Shown: positions 19,130-27,581, counted from the stretch's first letter. The stretch: 40,784 nucleotides of DNA from Actinomycetota bacterium (GCA_018268655.1 JAFDWC010000010.1:1-40784); one strand, 5' to 3'. The notes: generated from the sequence alone by a model not told the origin. Program-made: numbers and translations.

Positions 19130-20245
19130 CTACGCGGCAGCGGGTGCGGCGGCGCCAGCCGACTCGGTCGCCGCCCGCATCCGCGGCATGATGTCGCGCG
19201 CGAACAGCTCCTGGTTCTTGATCGCCTGCCAGCGATCCATGCCGCCGTAATGGGGAACGATCAGCAGCTCCTCGAAGCGGAACTCGTCCCACAGCTCGAG
19301 CAGCTGGTCGCCGACCTTCTCGGGGGTGCCGACGAAGACGATCCCGTACTCGATCAGCTCCTCGAAGGTCAGGTTCTCGGTCGAGGCGAAGTCGTCGGCG
19401 GCATAGAACGCGTAGCCGGCGTCGATCAGCCGCTGCTTCTCCTCCGGGGTCTCGCGCGCCAGCGAGTGCAGCGGCGAGACGTTGAACTTGATGAAGTTCA
19501 GCACCGACTCGCGCGCCTCCTCCATCGCCTTGTCTTCGTCCTCGTCGAGGTAGATCGCCTTGATCCAGCCCAGGTACGGGTCGGTGCCGGCCTCGGCGCA
19601 GAGCTGCCGGTAGAGCTTCGCCGGCTCGCGGAAGACCGCGGTCGGGGCGGGGCCGCCGAGGACGACGCCGTAGGCGTTGTCGGCGGCGCGCTGGAACCAC
19701 TTGGCGCTGGTTCCGACCTGGAAGATCTTCGGGCCGCCAGCCTTGGTCGGGCGCGGGACCACGCTGAGGTCGTTGGCCTTGTAGTACTTGCCGTCGTAGG
19801 AGAAGCGCTCGTTGCTCCAGGCCAGCTCGATGATGTCGAGGCACTCGGCGTAGCGTTCGACGTTCTCGTCGAGGACGATGTTGGCCGGCTCCTGCAGCCA
19901 GGCATGGCCGCGGCCGACGCCTACCTCGAACCGGCCGTTGAGGAGGATGTCAGCGGTAGCCAGCTCGCCGGCCAGCACGAACGGGTTGTGCAGGGGCAGC
20001 GTGTGGCACATCGCGCGGAAGGTCAGCCGCGAGGTCCGCTGGGCGAGCGTGGTGAACAGCGGCAGCGGCGCCGGCATGACCGCGAACTGCTCGAACCAGT
20101 CGTGCTCGAGGCAGGTCCAGACGTCGAACCCGGCCTGATCGGCGTGGTCTCCGAGCGAGACGACGTCCCAGATCAGGCTGCTGTGATCGCGCCCCGGAGG
20201 GCACTGGAACTCGACGTAGGTGCCAAAGCGCAATTGATTCTCCAC
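19130..20245 (-). CDS. LLM-class flavin-dependent oxidoreductase
   Basis: A 371-residue luciferase-like enzyme. It opens MENQLRFGTYVEFQCPPG, then DHADQAGFDVWTCLEHDWF, and has the LLM signature LATADILLNGRFEVGVGRGHAWLQEP followed by YAECLDIIELAWSNERFSYDGKYYKANDLSVVPRPTK. FMN or F420 is the probable cofactor. The start is GTG 20245 with an AAGGAG/GAGG ribosome-binding region upstream and a CTATCGATAG palindrome at 20262-20271. Shorter and only distantly similar to the LLM protein at 11405-12730. It is last in a minus-strand series after the GT87-like gene, but the spacing allows independent transcription. Confidence 0.9.
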   Translation of the reverse strand: MENQLRFGTYVEFQCPPGRDHSSLIWDVVSLGDHADQAGFDVWTCLEHDWFEQFAVMPAPLPLFTTLAQRTSRLTFRAMCHTLPLHNPFVLAGELATADILLNGRFEVGVGRGHAWLQEPANIVLDENVERYAECLDIIELAWSNERFSYDGKYYKANDLSVVPRPTKAGGPKIFQVGTSAKWFQRAADNAYGVVLGGPAPTAVFREPAKLYRQLCAEAGTDPYLGWIKAIYLDEDEDKAMEEARESVLNFIKFNVSPLHSLARETPEEKQRLIDAGYAFYAADDFASTENLTFEELIEYGIVFVGTPEKVGDQLLELWDEFRFEELLIVPHYGGMDRWQAIKNQELFARDIMPRMRAATESAGAAAPAAA

Positions 20246-20261
20246 GACGACCTCGCTCCTT

Positions 20262-20271
20262 CTATCGATAG
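20262..20271. promoter_or_regulatory. Palindrome upstream of LLM gene
   Basis: CTATCGATAG, a perfect 10-bp palindrome immediately upstream of the AAGGAG ribosome-binding site of the LLM gene that starts at 20245. A possible regulator site, though a 10-bp palindrome can occur by chance. Confidence 0.2.
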
Positions 20272-20293
20272 CCCGGGGAAAGCGGACTGCACG

Positions 20294-21496
20294 TTAGCGC
20301 AGCATGGTGTGCCCCGCGAGGCGGATTTCACGTTCGCGGTACAGGACCACGGCGGTCGCGACCAGCACCGCTGCGCCGCACCACACGTAGGCGTTGGCGG
20401 CCACTGTGCCGCCGAGCCCGAGCGGCCCCCAGGTCGAGGGCAACGCCGCGGCGGCGGAGAAGACGCCGGCGGTGAGGACCGCCGCCAGGGCGCACCAGCG
20501 CGAGCGCCGGCGCCAGGCGACCACGGTGAGCAGCACCAGCAGCGGCACCGCCCAGACCCAGTGGTGGGTCCAGGAGATCGGCGAGACGAGGAGACCGGTG
20601 ATCCCGCAGCAGACGGCGCCGGCGAGCCGGTGGCCGCGGCGGTGCGCCCAGACCGCCACCGCGAAGCCGGCGACCGCGGTGAGCACGGCCGCCCCGTACC
20701 ACCACCCCACCCCCTGAGCCGGACCGCCGGCGAGGCGCGCGACCGTCCCCGCCAGCGACTGATCGTCGAGGTTGATCGGGTTCCCGACCCGCCGCGCCTG
20801 GAGGAAGACGCCGTCCAGCCAGAAGGTCCGCGAGTCCGCGGGCAGCAACAGGAATCCGGCGAGGAGGGTGGCGGCGAAGGTGACCATGGCGACGGCCGCC
20901 GCCCGGGCGCGCCGAGTCGCCAGCAGGTAGGCGACGAAGATCAGCGGGGTCAGCTTGATCGCCGCCGCCAGCCCCACCCCCACCCCCTGCCAGCGGCCGC
21001 CGTCACGTCGCCGCAGGACGTCGGTGGCGACCAGCGCCGCGACGATCAGGTCGGTCTCGCCGAGGTGGAGGGTGTCGACGACCGGCACGGTCAGCAACGC
21101 CAGCGCCGCCGCCGCGAAGACCAGCTCGGGGCGGCGGGGCACTCCGGCGGCGCCGAGCGAGAGCGCGCAGAGGACGACCAGGGCGCAGACGCTGGCGGCG
21201 CTGATCGCCAGCTTCAGGTAGATCGCCGGCGCTTCGCCGCCGAGCCCGAAGAGGGCCGCGTCGAACGGCGGGTAGGTGAAGTGGTACGGCGCCGAGCCCG
21301 CGTAGAGGGCGGCACCGTGCGCCACCTGGGCGCCGGCCCAGTGGTAGACGTTGACGTCCCAGAGCGGCCAGTGGGCGGCGGGTTCGAGCAGCCGCAACCG
21401 CAGGTAGAGGACCAGCGCCACGGTGCCGGCGAGGACCGCGCCCGCGCGGCTCCAGCTCCCGGCTCTAGCCTCGACTCGGCCGTGCTGCCAGCTCAC
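20294..21496 (-). CDS. Polytopic membrane protein of the GT87 mannosyltransferase-like family
   Basis: About 400 residues with roughly ten membrane helices. The segment LWDVNVYHWAGAQVAHGAALYAG followed by FTYPPFDAALFGL is the motif of the glycosyltransferase family 87 (DUF2029) proteins, which use polyprenyl-phosphate-mannose on the outer face of the membrane; the Asp of WDVNVY is the expected catalytic residue. Later SPISWTHHWVWAVPLLVLL is also typical. The frame runs open far upstream as a shadow of the next gene, so the start is uncertain; GTG 21496 is the best choice because the first helix starts about 15 residues later. The substrate is unknown, and a link to the neighbouring oxidoreductases is not evident. 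Confidence 0.75.
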   Translation of the reverse strand: MSWQHGRVEARAGSWSRAGAVLAGTVALVLYLRLRLLEPAAHWPLWDVNVYHWAGAQVAHGAALYAGSAPYHFTYPPFDAALFGLGGEAPAIYLKLAISAASVCALVVLCALSLGAAGVPRRPELVFAAAALALLTVPVVDTLHLGETDLIVAALVATDVLRRRDGGRWQGVGVGLAAAIKLTPLIFVAYLLATRRARAAAVAMVTFAATLLAGFLLLPADSRTFWLDGVFLQARRVGNPINLDDQSLAGTVARLAGGPAQGVGWWYGAAVLTAVAGFAVAVWAHRRGHRLAGAVCCGITGLLVSPISWTHHWVWAVPLLVLLTVVAWRRRSRWCALAAVLTAGVFSAAAALPSTWGPLGLGGTVAANAYVWCGAAVLVATAVVLYREREIRLAGHTMLR

Positions 21497-21555
21497 ACCG
21501 GCAGTCGAGCGGAGTCGGGTTAAGGCACGGTGAGGCGGGGTGGAGACCGGCCCGG

Positions 21556-22890
21556 TCAGCCGGCGAGTCGGGCGATCGCCTCGCGGGCGGCGCGGGCGCC
21601 GGTCTCGAGCGCGCCGTCGATCCAGCCGATCCAGCGCACGGCGACGTCGGCGCCGGCGAAGCTGAGCCGGCCCTCGGCGCGACCGAGGGCGGAGTGGTAG
21701 CCGCTGAGGACGCCGGGGGGCGGCACGTACCAGGTGCCGCGGGCGAACGGGTCGGTGGCCCAGTCCTCGAGATCGGTGGCGAGCACGCGGCCCTCGGGCG
21801 CGAGCTGGCGGACCGCCCGCGTCACCGCCTCGAGGTCGTGGGGGTCGAGGTCGCTGGGCGGCGCGCACATGCCGAGGGTGACCAGCCCGTCGCGGTCGGC
21901 CCCCTCCGGGAACATCTGGACGAACTCGGTCCCCCAGCCGGACGCGTAGAGGTTGTCGGGGATGCCCTCGACGATCATCCAGGTCTTCTTCATCCGCCCG
22001 GGATGGCCGCGGCGCGCCGGCTCCAGCTTGTCGGCGGGCAGCGCCGGCGCGAACTCGATCTCCGGCCAGAGGGCGATCGGGACAGCGACGACGGCGGTGG
22101 GCGCGGACCAGCTGCGACCGTCCTCGGCGCTGACCACGACGCGGTCCCCGTCCTGCTCGATCCGGGCGACCGGGGTCGAGAGCTCGATCCGGGCACCGGA
22201 GTCGGCGGCCACCGTCTCGACCACCTGGCTGATCCCGTGCTCGAAGGCGTCGGTCACGGCGCCGTACCAGCCGTAGACGCTGTTGTCCATCGCGGCGATC
22301 AGCGAGAGGGCGGTCAGCATCGACCACTCCGACGGCAGCGCGCCCGAGCCCAGGCCGGCCCACATGTAGAGGAATTCGCGCACCCGGATGCCGGGATCGA
22401 GGGCGTCGACGAAATCCGCGACCGAGATGTCGAGGTCGGCCAGGTCCTGCTCGTCGCGGGGGACGTCGACGTCGATCCGGTGCGAGGCCCGGATCACCTC
22501 GAACAGGGCGCGCTCGAGCTCGTAGAGCTCGCCGCGCTCGAGCGGGAAGCCGTGCACGAGCTCACCGCCGAGGCTCCAGCGGGTGCTGACCTCGCCGGCG
22601 TGGCTGACCCGCAGCGCGAAGCCGTAGCGCTCGACCTCCTCGGCGGTGAACGGATGGACGTCGGTGGAGATCCAGGTGCCGCCGGCCTCGATCGGGGTCT
22701 CGCGGCCGGCGAAGGGCCGCGTCCAGACCCGGCCCCCGAGCCGGTCTCGAGCCTCGATCAGCAGCACCGACCTGCCGGCGTCGCCGAGATCGCGGGCGGC
22801 GCGGACGCCGGCGAAGCCGCCGCCGACGACGATCGCGTCGAAGGCCTCCGGGGCGGTCGGCGAGGGTGGCGTGGAATCGGGGACGGACAT
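21556..22890 (-). CDS. Flavin-containing amine oxidase (paralog A)
   Basis: A 444-residue FAD enzyme. The N-terminus has the Rossmann dinucleotide site DAIVVGGGFAGVRAARDL and the GG doublet motif EARDRLGGRVWTRPF, then IEAGGTWIS. The C-terminal FAD block is LSFAGADVAVRWIGWIDGALETGARAA. This pattern is that of monoamine/polyamine oxidases (PF01593). The gene starts at ATG 22890 behind a GGAGG and lies 25 nt downstream of the formamidase-like gene, probably in one transcript. It shares many blocks with paralog B at 25258-26589 (for example the DLADLD...V segment and the C-terminal WIGW-DGALE-GARAA), so the two arose by duplication. Confidence 0.92.
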   Translation of the reverse strand: MSVPDSTPPSPTAPEAFDAIVVGGGFAGVRAARDLGDAGRSVLLIEARDRLGGRVWTRPFAGRETPIEAGGTWISTDVHPFTAEEVERYGFALRVSHAGEVSTRWSLGGELVHGFPLERGELYELERALFEVIRASHRIDVDVPRDEQDLADLDISVADFVDALDPGIRVREFLYMWAGLGSGALPSEWSMLTALSLIAAMDNSVYGWYGAVTDAFEHGISQVVETVAADSGARIELSTPVARIEQDGDRVVVSAEDGRSWSAPTAVVAVPIALWPEIEFAPALPADKLEPARRGHPGRMKKTWMIVEGIPDNLYASGWGTEFVQMFPEGADRDGLVTLGMCAPPSDLDPHDLEAVTRAVRQLAPEGRVLATDLEDWATDPFARGTWYVPPPGVLSGYHSALGRAEGRLSFAGADVAVRWIGWIDGALETGARAAREAIARLAG

Positions 22891-22915
22891 CTCGCGCTCC
22901 TCCCAGGGGCCCAGC

Positions 22916-24952
22916 TCAGCCGCCCGCCGCGAAGCGGCGCATCACGTTGGCGGTGATCGTGGAGACACTGTTGCGGCACTCGTCGTGGGTGAGGCTGGTG
23001 CCCCAGCAAACGGAGCCGGTGCTGAACACCGCGCCCCCGTTCGGATACTCGAGGTAGGTCATGTCGGCGCGCACGGCCGGGTTGGTGCTCGCCTTCGCTT
23101 CGCTGCCCTCCATCAGGACGTTCTCGACGACGCCGTTGTAGCTGTCCGAGAAGCCGTCCTTCGCCGTGGCCAGCAGAACGGTCCCCGGGGGCGAGCCCTG
23201 GTCGAAGTCGAGGCTGTCGATCTCGAATCCGCCGGCGCCGCCCATCGCGGCGCCGAAGTCGCCGATCGGCTCGTCCTCGCCGACCCCGTCGAAGATCCAG
23301 GCGAACCTCTCCTCGAAGCTCTGCGGGGTGCGCTCATAGGGGATCGCGTGGTCGTAGCCGTGGGCGGCCATCCCGACCCCGAAGGCCGCGTGCGGCGGCC
23401 GCCCCCGGAACCTCCAGAGCCCGCTCTGCTTGCCGGTCGTCTGCTGGAAGCACTCACCCGGCTCCGATTGCCAGGCGCGGGTGCCGGCGTGGGTGCGACG
23501 GACCTCGACGACGTGCGGTCGCTCGGGGTGCGGGTCGGTGACCCAGTACATGCCGTTGCCGCCGAGGTACATGAAGCCGCCGCCGGCCTCGATCCACTCG
23601 GCGGCGGCGTCGAGCATCTGTTCGCTCCAGTACTCCGGGTGGGTGCCGGTGAGGACCGCCCGGTAGGGACGCAGCGCCTCGATCCCGCCGCGGTGGAGGT
23701 CCTCGTCGGTGATCACCTCGAACGGCTCGCCGCTGCTGCGCAGCCAGTCGATCACGTGGAGGTCGGCGCCGAGCTGGTGCGGCGCCGAGATCGGCGGCGA
23801 GATGTAGTCCGGGCGCATGTTCGGCAGCGGCCGCAGCCGCGAGACGAAGCAGACGCCGCTGCCGTCGTTGTGGTGGTCGTAGAGGCTGCGCAGCTCCTTC
23901 TCGGCCGAGTAGTGGTCCGCCGCGGAGAGCTCCGCCTCCTTGCGGGCGCGCTCCGCCTCGCTGATCGCCGGCGAGGTCTTGGTTCCCGAGGTCTCGCACG
24001 AGTAGGCGAGGTAGCTGAAGGTCGGCGCCAGGAAGGCGACCCTCGCCGGCTCGGCGCCGGGCGCGGCCCGGACGAAGAACGGGATCTGGTCCTCTTCGCC
24101 GCCGGCTTGGAGGCGGATCGCGTAGAGGCCGCTCGGCAGGTCGGCGGGGACGTCGAGCGCAAAGTCGGTCTCCCAGCCGGCGTCCTCGAGGTCGTCGCTG
24201 TGGAAGTGGATCGCCCCGTACTGCTGCGGCGCCCGGTTGTAGTCGACGTGGTCGCCGTTCCAGCTCCACCCGGTCATGCCCCGCGCCGGCATGTTGACGA
24301 CCTCGCCGTGGAGGGCTCCGGGGCCGGTGTCGTGGACGCGGGTCGTCTGGATCCCGATCGAGAAGTCCCAGGCGGCGACGCCCTCGATCCGCGGCGACTC
24401 GATCTTGCCCTCGAAGCCGCGGCCGATCCAGAACTCGGCGGAGCCGGGGTTGGGCGCGAGGTCGCCGCGGACGTGGTCCTCGCCGGCCCAGCGCAGCGGC
24501 ACCTGCGAGAGCGCGGCGCCGGCGGCGCCGAGGCTGGCGCCGACCCGGTACCACTCGCGGGCCCGCAGCGGCGCGGATGCGGTCAGCGCCGCGCCGCCGG
24601 AGCGCAGCTCGAGCCGCCCCTCGCCGGTGACGAAGAGGCCGTCGCCGTCGGCCCAGCTCAGCAGCGCCTGCTCGTCGCGGCCCGGCGCCGTCGGCTGGAT
24701 CCAGAGCTCGAGCCGCAGCTCAGCGGGCCGCGGAACCGGCCGCTCGAAGCGCACGTGGGAGCCGTTGGGGAGGGCCTGCTCGCGACCGTCGTGCCGCCCG
24801 TTGAGGGGGGCGTCGAGCTCGCGACGCAGCCCCTCCAGGTGCGATGGCTGGATCAGCTGCGCCTGATAGCTCGACTCCTCGCAACTGACCTTGAACTCGA
24901 TCCGCCCGCCAGCCGCGACGCTCAGCTGGTCTCCGTAGCCGACTACCTTCAT
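22916..24952 (-). CDS. N,N-dimethylformamidase large (beta) subunit-like protein
   Basis: A 678-residue protein. Residues 60-200 look like a LamG/concanavalin-type jelly roll (ELRLELWIQP, GRLELRSGG, FWIGRGFEGKIESPRI). The C-terminal half carries the signature of the dimethylformamidase beta-subunit family: SYLAYSCET, YDHHNDGSGVCFVSRLRP (358-375), GTHPEYWS (436-443), LGGNGMYW (463-470) and a run with RRTHAG...EPGE (485-500). Characterised enzymes hydrolyse N,N-dimethylformamide to dimethylamine and formate with a mononuclear Fe held by Tyr and Glu residues; Tyr441 is a candidate ligand here. The usual small alpha subunit gene is not adjacent. Start ATG 24952 follows GGAGG. It lies between two amine oxidase paralogs; the real substrate may be another amide. 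Confidence 0.85.
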   Translation of the reverse strand: MKVVGYGDQLSVAAGGRIEFKVSCEESSYQAQLIQPSHLEGLRRELDAPLNGRHDGREQALPNGSHVRFERPVPRPAELRLELWIQPTAPGRDEQALLSWADGDGLFVTGEGRLELRSGGAALTASAPLRAREWYRVGASLGAAGAALSQVPLRWAGEDHVRGDLAPNPGSAEFWIGRGFEGKIESPRIEGVAAWDFSIGIQTTRVHDTGPGALHGEVVNMPARGMTGWSWNGDHVDYNRAPQQYGAIHFHSDDLEDAGWETDFALDVPADLPSGLYAIRLQAGGEEDQIPFFVRAAPGAEPARVAFLAPTFSYLAYSCETSGTKTSPAISEAERARKEAELSAADHYSAEKELRSLYDHHNDGSGVCFVSRLRPLPNMRPDYISPPISAPHQLGADLHVIDWLRSSGEPFEVITDEDLHRGGIEALRPYRAVLTGTHPEYWSEQMLDAAAEWIEAGGGFMYLGGNGMYWVTDPHPERPHVVEVRRTHAGTRAWQSEPGECFQQTTGKQSGLWRFRGRPPHAAFGVGMAAHGYDHAIPYERTPQSFEERFAWIFDGVGEDEPIGDFGAAMGGAGGFEIDSLDFDQGSPPGTVLLATAKDGFSDSYNGVVENVLMEGSEAKASTNPAVRADMTYLEYPNGGAVFSTGSVCWGTSLTHDECRNSVSTITANVMRRFAAGG

Positions 24953-24984
24953 CGTTCCTCCACCGTCTCGAGAAAGCTTCCCGG

Positions 24985-25012
24985 TCTTTCCTGCTCAAAT
25001 GAGCAGGAAAGA
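24985..25012. promoter_or_regulatory. Perfect 13-bp inverted repeat upstream of formamidase-like gene
   Basis: Arms TCTTTCCTGCTCA (24985-24997) and TGAGCAGGAAAGA (25000-25012) flank AA, a 28-bp perfect palindrome in an AT-richer stretch 33-60 nt before the ATG at 24952. The distance and symmetry fit an operator overlapping the promoter; a short leader hairpin is the alternative. Confidence 0.5.
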
Positions 25013-25089
25013 GATATCAGATGGACGGCTGCGAGCCCGGGAGCCTGATGGTGATTCACGACCAGGCCCCTGGATGACGCACCCGGCAA

Positions 25090-25140
25090 GCGTTTGGGGC
25101 GCCTTTTCCATCCATGGGATGAATAAGGCGCCCCAAACGC
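25090..25140. repeat. Large perfect inverted repeat adjoining repeat copy 2
   Basis: Outer arms of 16 nt, GCGTTTGGGGCGCCTT (25090-25105) and its exact complement at 25125-25140, enclose a second small stem CATCC-atg-GGATG. The unit lies in the 305-nt gap between the formamidase-like gene and amine oxidase B, immediately before repeat copy 2. It could terminate the amine oxidase B transcript, although there is no T-run. Confidence 0.6.
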
Positions 25141-25155
25141 ACTTCGCATCACTTC

Positions 25156-25239
25156 GTCCTCGTCGTTGCCTTTGCCGACCAGCAAAGGCGGCGGCCGACG
25201 TCCTCGATCTGCTCGGCCGGGCGCGCCCCCAGTCACACC
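25156..25239. repeat. Dispersed intergenic repeat, copy 2
   Basis: Homologous to 6158-6242 in the same orientation. It has the equivalent hairpin CTTTGC-cgacca-GCAAAG and the shared CTGCTCGGCC and CGCGCCCCC blocks ending in GTCACACC. Together with the palindrome at 25090-25140 it occupies most of the non-coding gap 24953-25257, in which I see no gene. Confidence 0.6.
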
Positions 25240-25257
25240 TCACCGGGAACCGATCGT

Positions 25258-26589
25258 CTAGCGGCGGTCGAGGCGTCGAGCCGCCTGAGCCGCGGCGCGG
25301 GCGCCGCTCTCGAGGGCGCCGTCGAACCAGCCGATCCAGCGCACCGCGGTATCCGAGCCGGCGAAGAAGACGCGCCCCTCCGGCTCCTGCAGAGCGCCGT
25401 GGAGGCGCGAGAGCTGGCCCGGCCGGTGGACCTGCCAGCCGCCGCGCGAGAACGGGTCGGCGCTCCAGTCGTGGCCGTCGACGGCGATCACCCGCGCCTC
25501 GGGGAAGTGCTCGGCGACGGCGGCGCTGACCGCCTCGGCGTCGGTCGGGTCGAGCAGCCGCGGCGGAGCGCTGAAGCCGACCCCGATAACGGCCCCGTCG
25601 ATTTCGTACTGGGGAGCCGCGAAGAGCAGCGGCGAGTCGGGCCCGAACGCCAGCTCCTCGGGCATCGCCTCGGCCGCGAACCAGACCTTGCTCATCCGGT
25701 TGCGATGGGGATGGGCGGCGTACTCGGCCTTGCCGCCGCTCAGCGCCGGCGAGAACTCGATCGCGCCCCAGATGCTGAGGGGGACGGCGAGGATCACCGC
25801 GCCGGCTTCGATGCGCTCGCCGGCCGCGGTGGTGACGGTGGCGCTCTCCCCGTCCTGGGCGATCGCGACGACCTCGGTCCCGAGCCGGAGCCGCGGCCGG
25901 GCGTCCTCGAGCAGTGCCTCGACGAGAGCCGCGGTGCCGCCCTCGATCCTGCCGCCGACACCGGCGAACCAGGCATAGGCGCTGCCGTCGAAGGCGGCGA
26001 CCAGCGAGAGTGCCGAGAGCGCGGACCACTCCTCCCCGGCGGCGCCGCCGCTGAGGGCGGCGAAGCGCTCGAGGAACGCGTAGGTGCGCGGGCTCGGCTC
26101 ATCGGCGGCGAGGAACTCGGCGACCGAGACGTCGAGGTCGGCGAGGTCCTGCCGGTCGCGCGGAACCGAGGGGTCGATTCGCCTGCTCGCCTCGATCACC
26201 CGGTAGAGGCCCCGCTCCAGCTCGTACAGCTCCGGCCCGGCGAGCGGGAACTCGTTCGACGAGCGGCCGCCGAAGCGCCAGCGGAAGCGGGCGACCAGGT
26301 CCTCCGGAGCGAGCTCGAGGCCGTAGCGTCGCATCTCCGCGGTGGCGAAGTCGTGCTTCTCGCGGTTGATCCAGGCGCCGCCGAGCTCGATCGGCTTCCC
26401 GACCCCGGCCATCGGTCGGGTCCAGGCGCGACCGCCGGCGCGGTCGCGTGCCTCCAGCAGCAGGACCTCGCAGCCCGCGTCGCGGAGGTCGCGGGCCGCG
26501 CTCAGACCGGCGAGCCCGGCGCCGACGACGATCGCGTCGGCCGAGGCGGCCGAAGCAGGACGGCGGCTTGCCCCGGCTGGGTCCGGCAC
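25258..26589 (-). CDS. Flavin-containing amine oxidase (paralog B)
   Basis: A 443-residue FAD amine oxidase. ADAIVVGAGLAGLSAARDLRDAG and EARDRAGGRAWTRPM form the FAD site; IELGGAWINREKH, DRQDLADLDVSVAEFLAADEPS and the C-terminal GRVFFAGSDTAVRWIGWFDGALESGARAA follow the monoamine-oxidase-like plan. The open frame continues upstream through the cyclase gene as a shadow, so the start is set at GTG 26589, which places the Rossmann strand at about residue 20 and gives the same length as paralog A. It is 47 nt downstream of the cyclase gene and likely cotranscribed. The substrate amine is unknown. Confidence 0.88.
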   Translation of the reverse strand: MPDPAGASRRPASAASADAIVVGAGLAGLSAARDLRDAGCEVLLLEARDRAGGRAWTRPMAGVGKPIELGGAWINREKHDFATAEMRRYGLELAPEDLVARFRWRFGGRSSNEFPLAGPELYELERGLYRVIEASRRIDPSVPRDRQDLADLDVSVAEFLAADEPSPRTYAFLERFAALSGGAAGEEWSALSALSLVAAFDGSAYAWFAGVGGRIEGGTAALVEALLEDARPRLRLGTEVVAIAQDGESATVTTAAGERIEAGAVILAVPLSIWGAIEFSPALSGGKAEYAAHPHRNRMSKVWFAAEAMPEELAFGPDSPLLFAAPQYEIDGAVIGVGFSAPPRLLDPTDAEAVSAAVAEHFPEARVIAVDGHDWSADPFSRGGWQVHRPGQLSRLHGALQEPEGRVFFAGSDTAVRWIGWFDGALESGARAAAQAARRLDRR

Positions 26590-26636
26590 GACCGGTGATG
26601 CTAGACGGGCAGTTTCAAATCGCGCACGTGAAAGGC

Positions 26637-27581
26637 TCAGAAGATCGCCAATGGGTTGATCGGCGACGCCGTCGCCCCGGTCAGCGGCAACGACGGCGCC
26701 GCCAGCATGAACTCCCAGCGCTGCAGGCGCTCGCACGCTTCCGCCAGCACGTCGAGATGGAAGTTCTCGCCGAAGAGCATCCCCATGTGGGTGATGCCGA
26801 CGGCGTGCAGCGGCAGCCAGATCCGCTCGCTCTCGCTCGGCGTCACCTCGAAGGCCCAGGTATCCGTCGCGGCGCCGGCGATGTCTTCGCGGTGGAACCA
26901 GGCCAGCGCCTCGAAGCCGGGCCCGGGCTCGTCGGCGTAGGTGTAGCCGTCCCAGTCCCCGTCCCGCCGGGCGCGCTTCATGTTCCCGGTCCTCAGCAGC
27001 ACGATGTCGCCGGCCCGCACCTCCGCCCGCTGCTGCTCCAGCGTTCGCTCGATCTCGGCCACGGTGATCCGGTGCGCCTGGTCGAGCCACTCGAGGCCGA
27101 GGGCCCGCGGCAGGTCGAGCAGGACGGCGCGGGTGACGATCCTGTCGGACAGCCGCGAGATCGAGTTGCGGTGGGCGCCGGCGGCGTCGACCAGCGTGCA
27201 GGGGCGATCGTTGTACATCCGGTAGTCCCAGAAGGCGTGCGCCAGCGAGTCCCAGTGGGTGGCGCCGTGGGCCGCCATGCAGAACATGTCGTCGGCGTAG
27301 CCCCAGCCGTCGACCGAGAGCTCCTGGACGCCCGCCCGGAGGTCGGTTCCGGTCTGCAGCATCGTGTGCTGCGGGTTCAGCCGCCGGTCCCGATGCGGCT
27401 GCGGGCCGTCGCGATCGAAGGGGATCGCGAGCGAGTAGGTCTCCCCCGTCACCACCAGCTCGGCGGCCTCCCGGCGCTTGCCCGGGGTGATCAGGTTGAC
27501 GGTGCCGATCTCGTCCTCGGCTCCCCATCGGCCCCAGTTGGAGAGACGGCGAATCGCGGCTTCGATCAGCGGATCGCTCAT
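26637..27581 (-). CDS. Cyclase family / kynurenine-formamidase-like metal hydrolase
   Basis: A 314-residue protein of the Cyclase family (PF04199), which includes metal-dependent arylformamidase and isatin hydrolase. The metal-binding motif is visible as AAHGATHWDSLAHAF with His105, His109 and Asp111 (HxxxHxD). N-terminal WGAEDEIGTVNLITP and IPFDRDGPQ match long actinobacterial members. RAGDIVLLRTG and the C-terminal LPLHAVGITHMGMLFGENFHLD complete the fold. It opens the minus-strand group with amine oxidase B, so amide or lactone hydrolysis in the same pathway is plausible. A palindrome lies 30-60 nt upstream of the ATG. Confidence 0.88.
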   Translation of the reverse strand: MSDPLIEAAIRRLSNWGRWGAEDEIGTVNLITPGKRREAAELVVTGETYSLAIPFDRDGPQPHRDRRLNPQHTMLQTGTDLRAGVQELSVDGWGYADDMFCMAAHGATHWDSLAHAFWDYRMYNDRPCTLVDAAGAHRNSISRLSDRIVTRAVLLDLPRALGLEWLDQAHRITVAEIERTLEQQRAEVRAGDIVLLRTGNMKRARRDGDWDGYTYADEPGPGFEALAWFHREDIAGAATDTWAFEVTPSESERIWLPLHAVGITHMGMLFGENFHLDVLAEACERLQRWEFMLAAPSLPLTGATASPINPLAIF

